NCBI GenBank assembly: GCA_002953655.1
Contig: CP025839.1
Span: 1,116,001 to 1,180,000 of the forward strand
Direction of reading: 5' to 3'
Length of the DNA: 64,000 nucleotides
Origin: Latilactobacillus sakei
Lineage (GTDB): Bacteria > Bacillota > Bacilli > Lactobacillales > Lactobacillaceae
The first letter of the stretch is position 1. Each line of letters starts with the position of its first letter. The translations under genes and the position numbers were made by a program. Of the stretch, positions 40,308 to 48,724 are shown one piece after another. Under the pieces are notes generated by a model. That model was not told the DNA's origin. It saw only the letters and a program-made list of their open reading frames with translations, and searched no databases.

Positions 40308-40736
40308 CTATACTCGTGCATTATTAACCAAAATATCAGCAATAATATCAGCCAACTTAATCTGAGCCATCTGATTTTCCGCCGCTTGTTGAACCTGATC
40401 ATAAGCGTCATTCAAAGCAGATTGGATGTTAGCACCGACCAGACATTTTGGATTGGTCTTATCATCAACATGCAATAGGCGTTGATCAGCATCTAATGCC
40501 TGATAGACATCCAAAACACTAATTTGTTCAGCTGGTCGAGCCAATTTAGGGGCAATCGTACCTGGACGACTTTCCAATAAATCAGCTTTAACTAAAATCG
40601 ACATCAGGCGGCGAACCAAACTTGGATTAGATTCAATACTGCCTGCAATCGCCTGACTCGATAAATCACCATCCTGACAAATTTCGACATAAGCTAAGAT
40701 ATGAATCGCATCACTTAGTTTGTGGGAATATTTCAT
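40308..40736 (-). CDS. Rrf2 family transcriptional regulator
   Basis: This 142-residue protein has the Rrf2 winged helix: MKYSHKLSDAIHILAYVEI at the start, then the recognition region SSQAIAGSIESNPSLVRRLMSIL (about residues 26-48) and the wing ADLLESRPGTIAPKLARPAEQISVLDVYQAL. It has one Cys besides Cys19 (NPKCLVGANIQ, about 100) and lacks the three-Cys cluster of IscR/NsrR-type sensors, so it is not expected to hold an iron-sulfur cluster. Thiol-based or ligand sensing as in YwnA/HypR-type members is possible. It follows the NmrA gene in one transcript and probably controls it. Confidence 0.86.
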   Translation of the reverse strand: MKYSHKLSDAIHILAYVEICQDGDLSSQAIAGSIESNPSLVRRLMSILVKADLLESRPGTIAPKLARPAEQISVLDVYQALDADQRLLHVDDKTNPKCLVGANIQSALNDAYDQVQQAAENQMAQIKLADIIADILVNNARV

Positions 40737-40767
40737 CGTTTAACCTCAATTTCAAACTTGTTCTCTA

Positions 40768-41631
40768 CTATGATTGTGCTGATAATAACTCTTGAAGAGC
40801 CGCCGTTAATGATGGCAATGGCCGCCCTAAGACATCCGGTAAGTCACTTGAAACTTCATCTAGTTCCCCATCACGGATCAGGCCTTGAATCATGGTAATA
40901 ACCCCAGCAACTTCAGTAGGTAAGCCGCTTGCTTCCAGCCCTTTTTGATAATCAGCGATACTTAATGATGATACCGCAAATTCTTGATTAGTCAATTGTG
41001 CAACACTTTTGGCTAAATCAGCGTAAGTGGCGGGTGCACCAGCGAATTCATAAATATCTTTCGTGTCAGTCATGGCCAATACTTTAGCAGCTGCTTCAGC
41101 ATAAAGACGTTCAAGTGTCCAACCAACATGACTGTCACCAGCGCCATAAACGAATGGTTGCCCCGCGATAGCGCCTTTAATTGTATCGAGTTCGTTTTCA
41201 AGATACCAATTATTACGTAAGAAAGAATGCGCAATACCAGATTCGATAATAGCCGCTTCTGTTTTACGGTGGTCTTCAGCTAAACCAGAAGTTGTTTGGT
41301 CAGCATGGGGGAAGCTTGTATAACCAATCCAGTTAACCCCGGCTTTTTTAGCTGCCCGGACAACAGCCAGATGTTGTTGATCACGTGGCACTTCTGCGCC
41401 TGGTTGAGAGGAAATAAATAGTAGACGATCAACACCTTGTAATGAGTCGACTAATGTTGCTTCTTGTGTATAATCGCCAGGGCGAACGATAACACCTGCT
41501 GGTACCATCTTTTGCGCTTTTTCCACGTTCCGTGCCAAACCAATAATATCTGAAGCAGGTACTAATTTTGCTAATTCGTGAACGGCTACTTGACCAAAAC
41601 GTCCTGTTACAGCTGTGATTGCATATTTCAT
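40768..41631 (-). CDS. NmrA-like NAD(P)-binding oxidoreductase
   Basis: This 287-residue protein belongs to the atypical SDR family of NmrA/QOR2-like reductases. It has the N-terminal Rossmann motif AVTGRFGQVAVHEL (residues 6-20), LLFISSQPGAE near 70, YTSFPHADQTTSGLAEDHRKTE near 106 and LRNNWYLENE near 140, the pattern of NADPH:quinone oxidoreductase 2 (YtfG). Detoxification of quinones or electrophiles is inferred. AAGGGG precedes the ATG. A perfect palindrome sits at its promoter. The NmrA-Rrf2 pair interrupts the usual dprA-topA order. Confidence 0.87.
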   Translation of the reverse strand: MKYAITAVTGRFGQVAVHELAKLVPASDIIGLARNVEKAQKMVPAGVIVRPGDYTQEATLVDSLQGVDRLLFISSQPGAEVPRDQQHLAVVRAAKKAGVNWIGYTSFPHADQTTSGLAEDHRKTEAAIIESGIAHSFLRNNWYLENELDTIKGAIAGQPFVYGAGDSHVGWTLERLYAEAAAKVLAMTDTKDIYEFAGAPATYADLAKSVAQLTNQEFAVSSLSIADYQKGLEASGLPTEVAGVITMIQGLIRDGELDEVSSDLPDVLGRPLPSLTAALQELLSAQS

Positions 41632-41658
41632 ATTTAAAATCCCCTTAGTGGTTTATTT

Positions 41659-41690
41659 GTTACTTTATAAGTAACTTGTTGTTTTAACAA
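41659..41690 (-). promoter_or_regulatory. Palindromic operator candidate at the NmrA-Rrf2 promoter
   Basis: GTTACTT-TAT-AAGTAAC (41659-41675) is a perfect 7-3-7 inverted repeat. A second repeat TTGTT-GTTTT-AACAA (41676-41690) directly abuts it. On the minus strand they cover TTGTTA (-35-like) and TATAAA or TAAAGT (-10-like), so a bound repressor would block the promoter. Confidence 0.55.
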
Positions 41691-41730
41691 TAACAGGTAA
41701 GCTGATGGATGTCAAACAAAACGGTTTTGC

Positions 41731-42597
41731 CTAGTCAAAATAACGTAATTCTTCTATTAACATGTTTTTATCTAGCAATGGTGTCGCTCCCGCGGCGATT
41801 AATTGGTTGCACCCTTGCGACAGGGATTGATCAATGCGCCCCGGAATTGCATAGACATTGCGATTAGCTTGAAGGGCCAAGTTAGCGGTAATCAAGCTAC
41901 CACTCTTATGGCGGGCCTCCGTCACAATTAAGCTATGACATAACCCCGCAATAATTTTATTCCGGGCTGGAAATTGATAGCGCCGGGCCGGTGTATCGAG
42001 GGCATATTCAGATAGTAACAAGCCTTTTTCAGCAACTGTCTGTTGTAAATGCTCATTTTGTGGTGGGTAACTGCAATTAATGCCCGTGCCAATCACCCCA
42101 ATTGGTGCTAACCCACGCTGCAAGGCAACTTCGTGGGCCATCGCATCTGCTCCTTGCGCTAACCCACTAATAATCGTAGTGGCAGTTAGTCCTTGTAATA
42201 ACAGTTCAAGTGATTGTTTAGAATAATGAGTTGCTTGACGCGCCCCGACTACCGCGAGACATGGCCGTTTTAACACTGTTAAATCCCCACGATAAAATAA
42301 CAAAACGGGCGGCAAATAGGTTTCCAATAAACGCTGGGGGTAGTCGCTATCTAAGATGGTTAAATAAGTGGTTCGAACGTCATGTTCGATGCATTGGCGT
42401 TGTAAGGTTGTACTTTGAAAACTTGCTTGAAAAGTCGGCCAATAACGTTCCGGCAAGCGCGCAATCTGCGCAATTTCTAACGCCGATAACGCCCAATGAT
42501 GACTGGTTGCCAGCCACGCCGCCAAGCGTAATTCACTAATAGGCCCAAACCCCGCCGCTAAATGTACTTTTAAGAGTAATTGATTTTTAGTTAACAC
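41731..42597 (-). CDS. dprA: DNA processing protein DprA
   Basis: DprA loads RecA on incoming single-stranded DNA in natural transformation. The 288-residue protein has a short N-terminal part and the Rossmann-like DprA core: VVGARQATHYSKQSLELLLQG near 116, ISGLAQGADAMAHEVALQRG near 145, IGTGINCSYPPQNEHL near 168, and GSLITANLALQANRNVYAIPG near 230. The start is a GTG at 42597 eight bases after AAAGGAG. That ribosome site lies in the 3' arm of a terminator-like hairpin (42599-42645), which is unusual. Confidence 0.93.
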   Translation of the reverse strand: MLTKNQLLLKVHLAAGFGPISELRLAAWLATSHHWALSALEIAQIARLPERYWPTFQASFQSTTLQRQCIEHDVRTTYLTILDSDYPQRLLETYLPPVLLFYRGDLTVLKRPCLAVVGARQATHYSKQSLELLLQGLTATTIISGLAQGADAMAHEVALQRGLAPIGVIGTGINCSYPPQNEHLQQTVAEKGLLLSEYALDTPARRYQFPARNKIIAGLCHSLIVTEARHKSGSLITANLALQANRNVYAIPGRIDQSLSQGCNQLIAAGATPLLDKNMLIEELRYFD

Positions 42598-42598
42598 A

Positions 42599-42645
42599 AA
42601 AACAGCTCCTTTACGTTAATTAATAATCCGTAAAAGAGCTGTTTT
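42599..42645 (-). terminator. Hairpin between rnhB and dprA that buries the dprA ribosome site
   Basis: On the minus strand AAAACAGCTC-T-TTTACG pairs with CGTAAA-G-GAGCTGTTTT: 16 pairs and one mismatch with a 13-base loop. Five T follow and run directly into the GTG start of dprA. The Shine-Dalgarno AAAGGAG is wholly inside the 3' arm. It can terminate rnhB transcription and/or hide the dprA start. Confidence 0.85.
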
Positions 42646-42651
42646 ATTTTT

Positions 42652-43413
42652 CTATAAAGCATCTTGAACTGGGGAAAAACTGCGACGATGAATTGGTGTA
42701 ACCCCGAGTTCAGCAAGCCCCGCTAAATGCTTAGCTGTCCCGTACCCCATATTGTTAGCTAAATCATAGCCCGGATATTGTTGATCATAATTAATCATCA
42801 ATTGATCCCGAATGACTTTCGCGACAATGCTGGCTGAGGCAATACTAATACTGCGGGCATCGCCCTTAATTAATTTTTCTTGCGGAATATCAGTGGGCAC
42901 GGTCATCGCATCCACTAATAAGTAGTCCGGTTGCTTATCCAGACCGGCAACCGCTTCGCCCATTGCCAATTCTGTTGCGTGGTAGATGTTTTCGGTATCG
43001 ATCCGTTCAGGGGACGCAATTCCGATACTGACACTGACTGCCTGAGCCATAATCTTCCGATACAACGCTTGTTTGAGTTTAAATGACAGTTGCTTAGAAT
43101 CATTGACCTGCCAAAGATCAAAATCATGGGGCAAAATCACAGCAGCCGTTACAACGGGGCCGGCTAGTGGCCCCCGACCCACCTCATCAATTCCGGCGAC
43201 TAGCGGATAATCAGGCCAGAGCGCTTTTTCCATTTGGCGCCGTTCTTCAAAAGCCGCTTTTTGGGCCGCTAATTTTGCCGCTCGCTTATGATATTGAACT
43301 ACCAATTTCTGAACACCCGCCCGCGAATCAGCCGCAAAAGTGGCTAACTGCTCTTCAGTCACTGGTGCTTGTAATAATTGCTTAATTTCAGCAATCGATT
43401 GTGCTTTGGTCAT
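42652..43413 (-). CDS. rnhB: Ribonuclease HII
   Basis: RNase HII removes RNA primers and single ribonucleotides from DNA. The 253-residue protein has an N-terminal extension of about 70 residues typical of Gram-positive RnhB, then the catalytic Asp-Glu in [20 protein letters not shown]. Further acidic residues are in YLLVDAM and in [17 protein letters not shown] near 200. I chose the ATG at 43413 after GTGGAGGCG. Only one base separates it from the rbgA stop. Confidence 0.94.
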   Translation of the reverse strand: MTKAQSIAEIKQLLQAPVTEEQLATFAADSRAGVQKLVVQYHKRAAKLAAQKAAFEERRQMEKALWPDYPLVAGIDEVGRGPLAGPVVTAAVILPHDFDLWQVNDSKQLSFKLKQALYRKIMAQAVSVSIGIASPERIDTENIYHATELAMGEAVAGLDKQPDYLLVDAMTVPTDIPQEKLIKGDARSISIASASIVAKVIRDQLMINYDQQYPGYDLANNMGYGTAKHLAGLAELGVTPIHRRSFSPVQDAL

Positions 43414-43414
43414 C

Positions 43415-44263
43415 TTATGACGCCTCCACTGGGACAACGTCTAAAGTGAAGCGTCCTAATTTACCTTGGCGCGCATCATTAATGAACTTCACACAAAAAC
43501 GATCATAGTCTTCTTTGAAACCTAATCGCTTGGTCAAAGTCATGATTAATTCTGCAGCGGGTTCTTCAAGCTCCGCATCTGTTACCTTATAAACTTTTTG
43601 AAGTTGACTTGGATAATATGCTTTGAAGTAGTCTAAGGCAAAAATAACGACATCATCGGGATGATAGATGGCATCTGAAATCGCACCGGTAAGCGCTAAT
43701 TTACTACCGACCGTTGGATCTTCAAACTTAGGCCATAAAACCCCTGGTGTATCGAGCAATTCAAGTGTTTGTCCGGCTTTCAACCATTGTTGGTTCTTCG
43801 TCACACCGGGACGATTACCGGTTACGGCGATGTTCTTTTGCACTAAACGGTTTAAAATCGTCGATTTACCAACGTTCGGCACGCCGACACACATCGCCCG
43901 GATGACCGGGTTACGAATGCCTTTAGCACGTTTTTTAGCCAATTTTTCAGCTAAAATTTCTTGTGCTACTTTTTCGATCATGGGTAACTTAGCCTTATGC
44001 TGGGCATCAAGGGCAATTGCGGTTATGCCGCGTTTCTTGAACGTTTCAATCCATTGTTGCGTCCGTCGTGGATCAGCCATATCGGCCTTATTCATAATTA
44101 ATAAAATGGGTTTATTTTGACCCAGTTCTTGAATCATGGGATTAATTGAAGCTTCCGGTACACGGGCGTCCACAATTTCTAAAATTAAATCAACTGCCTT
44201 GAGCCGTTCTTTAATTTGTTTTTGTGCTTTGGCCATGTGACCTGGGTACCATTGTATTGTCAT
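43415..44263 (-). CDS. rbgA: Ribosome biogenesis GTPase RbgA (YlqF)
   Basis: RbgA is needed for late assembly of the 50S subunit. The 282-residue protein is a circularly permuted GTPase: the G4 motif NKADMADP near residue 60 precedes G1 [14 protein letters not shown] near 125 and G3 DTPGVLWP near 170. The N-terminal [16 protein letters not shown] is the family hallmark and fixes the start at the ATG 44263, which follows AAAGGAG; longer upstream frames are rejected. It is the first gene of rbgA-rnhB. Confidence 0.95.
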   Translation of the reverse strand: MTIQWYPGHMAKAQKQIKERLKAVDLILEIVDARVPEASINPMIQELGQNKPILLIMNKADMADPRRTQQWIETFKKRGITAIALDAQHKAKLPMIEKVAQEILAEKLAKKRAKGIRNPVIRAMCVGVPNVGKSTILNRLVQKNIAVTGNRPGVTKNQQWLKAGQTLELLDTPGVLWPKFEDPTVGSKLALTGAISDAIYHPDDVVIFALDYFKAYYPSQLQKVYKVTDAELEEPAAELIMTLTKRLGFKEDYDRFCVKFINDARQGKLGRFTLDVVPVEAS

Positions 44264-44361
44264 AATAACTCCTTTATTACTGTTTAAGATGAATACATCT
44301 CTTACCGATAGTATTATTCTTAATTCTATCATACCTCAGCGCGAACTTGCTGGCTTAAATT

Positions 44362-44395
44362 AAAAAGGTTACGACCCGCAGCCGTAACCTTTTTC
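44362..44395 (-). terminator. Terminator of lepB
   Basis: AAAAAGGTTACG pairs with CGTAACCTTTTT around a short loop. The hairpin lies three bases after the lepB stop. Confidence 0.9.
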
Positions 44396-44397
44396 GT

Positions 44398-44928
44398 TTA
44401 TTTAAAATAATTAATCTCTTCAAACGGCCAATAAACGCCCACTGCGCGACCAATAATCATTTCACGTTCGATTGTACCAAACGTGCGACTATCCTTGCTA
44501 ATTCGGCGATTATCACCAAGAACAAAGTATTGATTAGCCGGAATTCGATCATGATCGGTTAATGTTTTTAAATCAAAATCAGAAGTTAAGACCGTCTTTT
44601 GCCGTGATTGCTTCAAAAAAGGTTCCGCAACTGGCCGGTCATTCACGTATAATTGGCCCTCCCGATAAGCAATATGCTCCCCTGGTAACCCAATCACTCG
44701 CTTCACATAAGTGGTCCCATTGGCTAAGCGAAAGACGACGATTTCAAAGCGGTGGACCGGCCCAAACTTTTTCAACAAGAGTTGGTCACCCGATTCAAGG
44801 GTTGGTTGCATCGAATTACCGGCCACCGTCGCTGGCACCAAAAAGAAGGACCGAATGACAAAGGCAACCAGTCCGGCCACGAGAATTGCTAAAAACCAAT
44901 TACCTGCGATTGCTAGTTTCCGTCTCAT
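44398..44928 (-). CDS. lepB: Signal peptidase I
   Basis: LepB cleaves signal peptides from exported proteins at the outer face of the membrane. The 176-residue protein has one N-terminal membrane anchor (about residues 9-30), the catalytic Ser39 in GNSMQPTLESGD, the catalytic Lys76 in TYVKRVIGLPGE, and the family box VLGDNRRISKDSRTFGTI near 140. It is a short Gram-positive type. It lies 24 bp behind yozE and ends at a terminator. Confidence 0.95.
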   Translation of the reverse strand: MRRKLAIAGNWFLAILVAGLVAFVIRSFFLVPATVAGNSMQPTLESGDQLLLKKFGPVHRFEIVVFRLANGTTYVKRVIGLPGEHIAYREGQLYVNDRPVAEPFLKQSRQKTVLTSDFDLKTLTDHDRIPANQYFVLGDNRRISKDSRTFGTIEREMIIGRAVGVYWPFEEINYFK

Positions 44929-44952
44929 TAAATCGCCTCAATCACTCTTTTA

Positions 44953-45177
44953 CTATGCCTCTTCGCTTTCTTGATACAGCTGATAGGCCTCATCAAAAAT
45001 TAGCATGCTCGGTAAATAACTACCGTTTAACTCCAAATATTGGGATAACGGTTCATAGTCCCCTTCATGTTTAGGGAATGATTGATCAAAGAAAGCATTG
45101 TTAGCAAATTGCGCAACTGGTTCGTAGTTATTCGGATCGCGCTGTGTCATGAGATACCGATAGAAACTCTGCTTCAT
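44953..45177 (-). CDS. yozE: YozE family small protein (sterile-alpha-motif-like)
   Basis: This 74-residue acidic protein matches the YozE/UPF0346 pattern: [27 protein letters not shown] at the start, [20 protein letters not shown] in the middle and a Glu-rich end. It is thought to adopt a SAM-like helical fold; its function is unknown. I chose the ATG at 45177 after AAGGTG. It is the third gene of ypmR-ypmS-yozE, the same order as in related lactobacilli and near the Bacillus order. Confidence 0.85.
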   Translation of the reverse strand: MKQSFYRYLMTQRDPNNYEPVAQFANNAFFDQSFPKHEGDYEPLSQYLELNGSYLPSMLIFDEAYQLYQESEEA

Positions 45178-45187
45178 TTTGCACACC

Positions 45188-45817
45188 TTATTTCTTATTT
45201 TTTAGTGGCACGTATACGGCTAAATCAATCTTATCGTTCTTCAAATCAATATGGCGGGCCTTGACTTGCATCCCGTTAGCTAACTTAAATTCATTCAAGC
45301 GCAAGGTAATGCGACTCTTATGCGCATTTAAAACCACCCATTTAGGGAATTTATATTGGCGTTGGATGTAATTAAAAACAAATGACATCGGTACTTTCAA
45401 CTGACCAACAGCCAATTGCTTAGCACGTAGTTGAATATCACCATTTTCAAGCACATACGGTTTGAAAAAGAGGTTGAATTCGACCGGAAAACCTAAGAAC
45501 TTAAATTGACCGGAAAGAATCGCTTGTTGGTCTAAAGTAAAATTATACTTCACTTTTGAGTTCTCAAGATAGTTTTCGAGATAATAGGCCACTACACTAT
45601 TAATTTGCTTCTTGTGCATCTGAATATCAAAGGTACTGTCAGCCTTAATCATTTTTTCAGTCTGAACTTGCTTGGTTTGCGGTGCACTAACGTTATAGGC
45701 GATAAAACCCAGTGTGCCAATCACTAACGCTAGTAAAACAATAAAGCTATATTTCCAATAATTAATCGTTCGTTTGGGGCTAACTTGTTCCTTTTTTTTA
45801 TCTTGTCTAGTTTGCAT
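45188..45817 (-). CDS. ypmS: YpmS family (DUF2140) membrane-anchored protein
   Basis: This 209-residue protein has a basic N-terminus, one membrane segment ([21 protein letters not shown], about 24-44) and an outside domain of DUF2140 type ([20 protein letters not shown] near 107, [21 protein letters not shown] near 172). Function is not established; it is always found with YpmR in Firmicutes and a role at the cell surface is inferred. GGAAG precedes ATG 45817. Confidence 0.85.
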   Translation of the reverse strand: MQTRQDKKKEQVSPKRTINYWKYSFIVLLALVIGTLGFIAYNVSAPQTKQVQTEKMIKADSTFDIQMHKKQINSVVAYYLENYLENSKVKYNFTLDQQAILSGQFKFLGFPVEFNLFFKPYVLENGDIQLRAKQLAVGQLKVPMSFVFNYIQRQYKFPKWVVLNAHKSRITLRLNEFKLANGMQVKARHIDLKNDKIDLAVYVPLKNKK

Positions 45818-45829
45818 GAACTAACTTCC

Positions 45830-46738
45830 TTACTTGGCCCAATCTTTTTGGTGTTGCGCCATCTGTTGCCAAAAAGCGTTGGTAATGAGTTGATACCCTT
45901 TTTGGTTAGGATGGAAATGATCGTCGTCGCTAATATAGGGATTAAGATGCTCGTTTGCTGCTAGTGTCTTTTGTAATTGACTACTATCCATCTTAGCGAG
46001 CGATTTCGTTTGTTTTACATAGTGACCATCACCATGCGTTAAAAGACGGTCGCTATTGATATAATAGGCCGACTCAAAGTCATTGGCAACTTCTTTGACT
46101 GTCTTATTCCAGGCCGTTACAGCCGTTGACATCCCGGTAATCTCTGGAAAGTAAACGTAAAATGGGTTATAGACCCCCATTACGAAAATGGGTGCCGTTA
46201 GATTTTGTTGCCGAATTTGTCTAAACAACGTCATCAAATGTGTTTGATAGGCCTTTTGACCGGCTGCAATCTGTTTTTGATTTAAATCTAAAAAGTTGTT
46301 CTGCAAGACCGCCATTAAGTCATTACCCCCAACGGTCAAGGTGATGATGTCCGCTTTTTTCAAATTGGCTTGTAAGGTTGGTTGCGTACGCACGCGTTTT
46401 TCAATCTGCACGCTGGTATCCCCGGTGACACCATAATTTTCAGTCACCACAGGATGACCCGTTTCGGTTTTAATTTTAGTGGCAATCCGCGAAACATAAC
46501 CTTCTTTATTTTGCTCATCACCCACCCCGTGGGTCAATGAATCGCCGACTGCTACTAAGTGCAATGTTTTCTTAACTTTTTTTGGTTGAACGACTTTTGT
46601 TTTTTGAATACTTTCTTGATGACTACGAACTTTGACTTTCATTGGACGTGGTGTCAATAACTGCCAAACGATAAAGACGACGAGTAACACCCCGGTAAAT
46701 ATCCCTAGGTCAATCAATAATTGTCGTATTTTTTTCAT
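45830..46738 (-). CDS. ypmR: YpmR-like SGNH/GDSL hydrolase
   Basis: This 302-residue protein has a N-terminal membrane anchor or uncleaved signal (LLIDLGIFTGVLLVVFIVWQL) and an extracellular SGNH-hydrolase domain: block I AVGDSLTHGVGDEQNKEG with the Ser nucleophile near 64, block III TVGGNDLM near 137, and block V DDHFHPNQKGYQ near 275 with the catalytic Asp and His. The substrate is unknown; a lipid or cell-wall ester is inferred from family and location. The ATG at 46738 follows GAGGGTG. It heads the ypmR-ypmS-yozE-lepB run. Confidence 0.88.
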   Translation of the reverse strand: MKKIRQLLIDLGIFTGVLLVVFIVWQLLTPRPMKVKVRSHQESIQKTKVVQPKKVKKTLHLVAVGDSLTHGVGDEQNKEGYVSRIATKIKTETGHPVVTENYGVTGDTSVQIEKRVRTQPTLQANLKKADIITLTVGGNDLMAVLQNNFLDLNQKQIAAGQKAYQTHLMTLFRQIRQQNLTAPIFVMGVYNPFYVYFPEITGMSTAVTAWNKTVKEVANDFESAYYINSDRLLTHGDGHYVKQTKSLAKMDSSQLQKTLAANEHLNPYISDDDHFHPNQKGYQLITNAFWQQMAQHQKDWAK

Positions 46739-46772
46739 ATCTGACACCCTCATATCTCTTTAGATAATAGTT

Positions 46773-46804
46773 AAGGCTGGGACAAATAAATGTCAACCAG
46801 CCTT
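46773..46804 (-). terminator. Terminator-like hairpin behind degV
   Basis: AAGGCTGG pairs with CCAGCCTT, with an inner GACA/TGTC pairing. The T-tract is poor, so termination may be incomplete. Confidence 0.65.
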
Positions 46805-46817
46805 AGTCATAAACTTC

Positions 46818-47663
46818 TTAGTTTTCAGTATAATACATCACTGCAAAAGCCCCAGCGCCCGCGTGGGTTGCAATGACTGGATCAGTGGTTCGTACTAAAA
46901 TTTCGATTGCTGGAAAGGCTGCTTGTAATTGCGCCTTGATTTTTTCACTGAGTTCCAACCCATCGGCGTGTGAAATACCGATTGCTTTAACATTTTTTAA
47001 CTTTCTGAGGTCATCATCCATTTCATCAATGAACTTCGTAATCGTCTTCATACCACGCCCCTTACGGAGGACCTTAAGCTCACTGTCAGCAACTTCAAGA
47101 ATTACTTTGATGTTTAATAAACTTGAAATCACACCGGCTGCATGACTTAAACGGCCACCTTTAACAAGGTTAGTTAAGTCAGTCACACCCATATATAGTT
47201 TCGTATTATCATGGACTGCTTGAATAGCTGCTAAGGCATCTTCTAATGAGCCGCCTGCTTCAATCACTTCCGCTGCTTTTAAAACTTGGAAGGCCATTGC
47301 ACGATCTGTAAAGTCACTATCAATAACAGTGACGTCAGCTTTCGCCATTTCGCCAGCTTGACGCGCAGTATCAACTGTCCCGCTAATCGCACGTAACATA
47401 TGAATTGATAGAATTTGACTACCGTCAGCTGCTAGTTGTTCGTATGTTTCGATAAAATTACCGATGGCTGGTTGACTCGTCTTAGGAAGCGCACTAGCAC
47501 TAGCCATTTCAGTCATAAATTGATCACGTGTGATTGTTTCACCATCAATATAGACGGTATTGTCAATCATGATGGTCAACGGAATCACCGTAATATGATG
47601 TTGTTTAATTTCTTCTGGTGTTAATTGAATTGATGAATCCGTTACGATTTTAATATTAGCCAC
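46818..47663 (-). CDS. DegV family fatty-acid-binding protein (third copy)
   Basis: This DegV/FakB-like lipid-binding protein is of about 281 residues. It has IKIVTDSSIQLTPEEI at the start, KTSQPAIGNFIETYEQLAAD near 63 and LVKGGRLSHAAGVISSLLNIKVI near 160. I place the start at the GTG 47663 because this gives the family start (M)ANIKIVTDSS; the upstream in-frame sequence is not family-like. The ribosome site (GAAG) is weak, and a GTG at 47678 is an alternative. It is a close paralogue of the gene at 9096-9938. Confidence 0.85.
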   Translation of the reverse strand: MANIKIVTDSSIQLTPEEIKQHHITVIPLTIMIDNTVYIDGETITRDQFMTEMASASALPKTSQPAIGNFIETYEQLAADGSQILSIHMLRAISGTVDTARQAGEMAKADVTVIDSDFTDRAMAFQVLKAAEVIEAGGSLEDALAAIQAVHDNTKLYMGVTDLTNLVKGGRLSHAAGVISSLLNIKVILEVADSELKVLRKGRGMKTITKFIDEMDDDLRKLKNVKAIGISHADGLELSEKIKAQLQAAFPAIEILVRTTDPVIATHAGAGAFAVMYYTEN

Positions 47664-47802
47664 TACTACTTCAGCCACACTTTCTATCTCGAAACAGGCC
47701 CATATGCGGACCGCTATTTCTATGATTATATCTATAAGACAGTATATCAAACTACGCCCATTTTTTCAGCAAAAGTTACTGAGAAAAAATGACAGTCTAA
47801 CT

Positions 47803-47850
47803 AAAAAGGATCACGCCGTTCGTTTTTAAACGAATAACGTAATCCTTTTT
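47803..47850 (-). terminator. Terminator of the mdc operon
   Basis: AAAAAGGAT and ATCCTTTTT form the base of a long stem, extended inside by ACG/CGT and TTCGTTT/AAACGAA, with a T-run on the minus strand. Confidence 0.85.
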
Positions 47851-47870
47851 AACACCGTTTATTTCTAATA

Positions 47871-48686
47871 TCAACAGCCACTAATCTTTGCGTCAACTGC
47901 AAGCACAAACAGACTAGCTGCCAATAAATCTGCACTACCACCTGGCGAAATATGGTGTGCTTGGCAGTATTGGATCAACGCCGTAAAACGATCATTGGGA
48001 AGCGCGTTTTGACCAGCTTGAATGGCTAGTTGTTGCATCTTAATAAGCGTTTGTTGATCACTGCGGTGTAATACGCAAGTATCTGCAACTGAGCCCATTA
48101 ACGACAATAACATCTGGAGTTGGGCTTGCTGCGGTGCACTTGTTTGCCATTTTTGATAAGTCTGAATGGCTAGCAAGATATGCGGGTACCCTAAGACCGC
48201 CTCTTCATAAGCACCATTCACCCGATACCGTTTTTTTACAACGGCGCCATGTGTAACATTTTGAGGTGTATAACGTTCATCTGGGAATTGCGCTAATTGG
48301 CTCACTGTTTTTAAAACGGTCTCAATTTGCGTAGACTTGTGCATACTAATTTGGTGCGCATAAACGCTTACCAAAAGACCCATCACCCAAATAGCGCCTT
48401 TATGCGTGTTAACCCCATTGGTGGCTTCAAACATAGCTTGCTCAGCGGCTCGACCAATCTGCGCAATTGTCTCTCGCAATGTCTGATCGACAGGATGATT
48501 CCAAGCAGCTTGTGCCATTTGTTCAAAAAAAGGTGTCAAAGCCTGTGCCGACTTGATAAATAAAGATGCATCCATATCCGTATGCGCACCATTATTGTAC
48601 GCATCAACTAAACCTGGTTTAGGACTCAACTGAACCTCATCGACTAAAGCTTGCTCGACTAAACCAGCTAATTGTTTAATCATCAT
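47871..48686 (-). CDS. mdcB: Triphosphoribosyl-dephospho-CoA synthase (MdcB/CitG family)
   Basis: MdcB makes 2'-(5''-triphosphoribosyl)-3'-dephospho-CoA, the precursor of the acyl-carrier prosthetic group. The 271-residue protein has the family core EVQLSPKPGLVDAYNNGAHTDMD near residue 17, FEATNGVNTHKGAIWVMGLL near 90 and QNVTHGAVVKKRY near 146, plus SPGGSADLLAASLFVLAVD at the end. CitG has the same motifs, but the operon assigns it to malonate decarboxylase. I chose the ATG at 48686 after GAGG; an upstream TTG is possible. Last gene of the operon. Confidence 0.9.
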   Translation of the reverse strand: MMIKQLAGLVEQALVDEVQLSPKPGLVDAYNNGAHTDMDASLFIKSAQALTPFFEQMAQAAWNHPVDQTLRETIAQIGRAAEQAMFEATNGVNTHKGAIWVMGLLVSVYAHQISMHKSTQIETVLKTVSQLAQFPDERYTPQNVTHGAVVKKRYRVNGAYEEAVLGYPHILLAIQTYQKWQTSAPQQAQLQMLLSLMGSVADTCVLHRSDQQTLIKMQQLAIQAGQNALPNDRFTALIQYCQAHHISPGGSADLLAASLFVLAVDAKISGC

Positions 48687-48724
48687 TTGGTGTGCCTCAT
48701 TATTTATCAAAGTCTAAACACTCC

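Noticed and set aside
43668-44120. 150-codon + strand frame opposite rbgA
   Set aside because: Antisense to conserved GTPase motifs and without translation signals.
44264-44332. Longer RbgA N-terminus
   Set aside because: The family begins at [16 protein letters not shown] precedes that ATG and the extra residues are not family-like.
47871-48686. CitG of a citrate lyase operon
   Set aside because: The motifs are shared, but all neighbours are malonate decarboxylase genes and no citCDEF genes are present.
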